DNA from: Gammaproteobacteria bacterium
Lineage (GTDB): Bacteria; Pseudomonadota; Gammaproteobacteria; Granulosicoccales; Granulosicoccaceae
NCBI GenBank assembly: GCA_020444765.1
Contig: JAGRHW010000001.1
Span: 1 to 37,645 of the forward strand
Length of the DNA: 37,645 nt
Direction: 5' to 3'
Shown here: positions 37,049 to 37,645 of the stretch, one piece after another
Position numbering within the stretch: the first letter of the stretch is position 1
How the letters are laid out: the number at the start of each line of letters is the position of its first letter
The notes under the pieces: generated by a model
Database searches by the model: none
What the model was told of the DNA's origin: nothing
The model's input: only the letters and a program-made list of their open reading frames with translations
Position numbers and translations under genes: made by a program

Positions 37049-37645
37049 ATGAGCAAATCCTGTGGTGGCGCCTGTGGCGGTGATGCAACGTCCGCAGCGG
37101 ATACCGATATACAGGCCTCCTCCGAGGCGCCAGGGAGATGGGTCAGTGTTTATGCCGTGCCGAAGATGGACTGTCCATCAGAAGAACGAATGATTCGCCT
37201 AGCCCTGAACGGCTTTGAGGAGATTCGGGCGCTGTCCTTCGACTTGTCGAACCGCCGGCTGAAGGTCGTGCATGACGGCGAGGTCGAGCCCGTCACCTCG
37301 AAACTGAAGACCTTGGGGCTAGGCGCCTCGCTTCAGGAAACCGTCGCTGCAAATCCGGAGACCATCAAGGCCGCCGAGTTTTCGGCAGCTTCTGCTAAGC
37401 AAGAATCCGGGACCCTGCGCTGGTTGCTCGGCATCAATGCACTTCTGTTCGTGGTGGAAATGACTGCCGGTCTGATCGCCCAGTCCACCGGCCTGATTGG
37501 AGAATCCCTGGACAATTTTGCCGATGCGGCGGTGTACGGGCTTGCCCTTTATGCGGTTGGACATAGCGTGAAAATGCAGGTACGTGCCGCGCATCTTGCT
37601 GGTGTACTGCAACTGATCTTGGCTGTGGGCGTGCTCGTAGAGGTG
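37049..37645 (+). CDS. HMA-containing CDF-type cation efflux protein, truncated by the window end
   Basis: The first 199 codons are present and still open at the window end. The N-terminus is Cys/Gly-rich (MSKSCGGACGGD). A heavy-metal-associated-like domain follows (about 32-95) with a VPKMDCPSEERMIR core in place of CxxC. The transmembrane part begins near 122 with WLLGINALLFVVEMTAGLIAQ and the GLIGESLDNFADAAVYGLALYAV segment, the conserved start of a cation diffusion facilitator, with the metal-binding Asp residues. It should export Cd, Zn or similar ions. It is divergent from cadR and controlled by the promoter between them. Confidence 0.85.
   Translation, partial: MSKSCGGACGGDATSAADTDIQASSEAPGRWVSVYAVPKMDCPSEERMIRLALNGFEEIRALSFDLSNRRLKVVHDGEVEPVTSKLKTLGLGASLQETVAANPETIKAAEFSAASAKQESGTLRWLLGINALLFVVEMTAGLIAQSTGLIGESLDNFADAAVYGLALYAVGHSVKMQVRAAHLAGVLQLILAVGVLVEV

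Overview
The window is a stretch of a conjugative plasmid (or a very similar conjugative element) from a proteobacterium, most likely a gammaproteobacterium. The evidence is a Rep_3-type initiator beside an iteron origin with DnaA boxes, an IncP-like (RP4/Ti-like, MOBP) relaxosome with a recognisable oriT, and an almost complete P-type (VirB/Trb) type IV secretion system in nearly the Ti-plasmid trb gene order. The exact host cannot be named from sequence alone.

Layout. 1-4170: a leading-region-like accessory block with an ArdC-like antirestriction gene, a DUF4942 gene and three unrecognised small genes. Three of these genes sit directly behind near-identical copies of a GC-rich, hairpin-rich leader. 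2616-3142: short phased boxes, a tiny membrane protein and a 32-bp repeat array with DnaA-box-like sites. 4208-7121: a toxin-like island with a Fic-associated small protein, a Fic protein with a ruined catalytic motif, a WGR-domain protein, a convergent zeta toxin and a 142-residue protein. 7251-8460: Rep_3 initiator and oriV with twelve iterons. 8656-10285: a stbABC/traKLM-like operon. 10291-10630: 11-bp-phased operator boxes and oriT. 10703-12615: TraJ-like accessory protein and TraI-like relaxase. 12624-14911: a plasmid-borne histidine kinase and a response regulator on opposite strands, with two small genes between them. 15083-30877: coupling protein, TraF, TraB, VirB1, VirB11, VirB2, VirB3, VirB4, two VirB5-like proteins around a lipoprotein, VirB6, VirB8, VirB9, VirB10 and a TrbH-OmpA-like lipoprotein. 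30883-32361: small unknown genes, several membrane-associated. 32454-35921: a lipoprotein and a cluster ending in a HerA-like ATPase. 36546-37645: metal-resistance cargo (CadR-like MerR regulator and a divergent HMA-CDF cation transporter cut by the window edge).

How it works together. The inferred nic site (minus strand, about 10567/10568) would send the minus strand into the recipient starting with the stb operon, then oriV, the toxin-like island and the ardC block. The genes behind the repeated leaders are on the plus strand, so the entering strand is their template. This is the geometry of single-stranded leading-region promoters such as Frpo of F, and it makes the repeated leader the most interesting object here. 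The two sequenced upstream halves of the leader differ at positions that preserve base pairing, which supports a conserved fold.

Other points of interest are a TraF-like peptidase lacking its serine, a catalytically degraded Fic protein, two VirB5-like proteins with a shared C-terminal tail, and a two-component system inside the transfer region.
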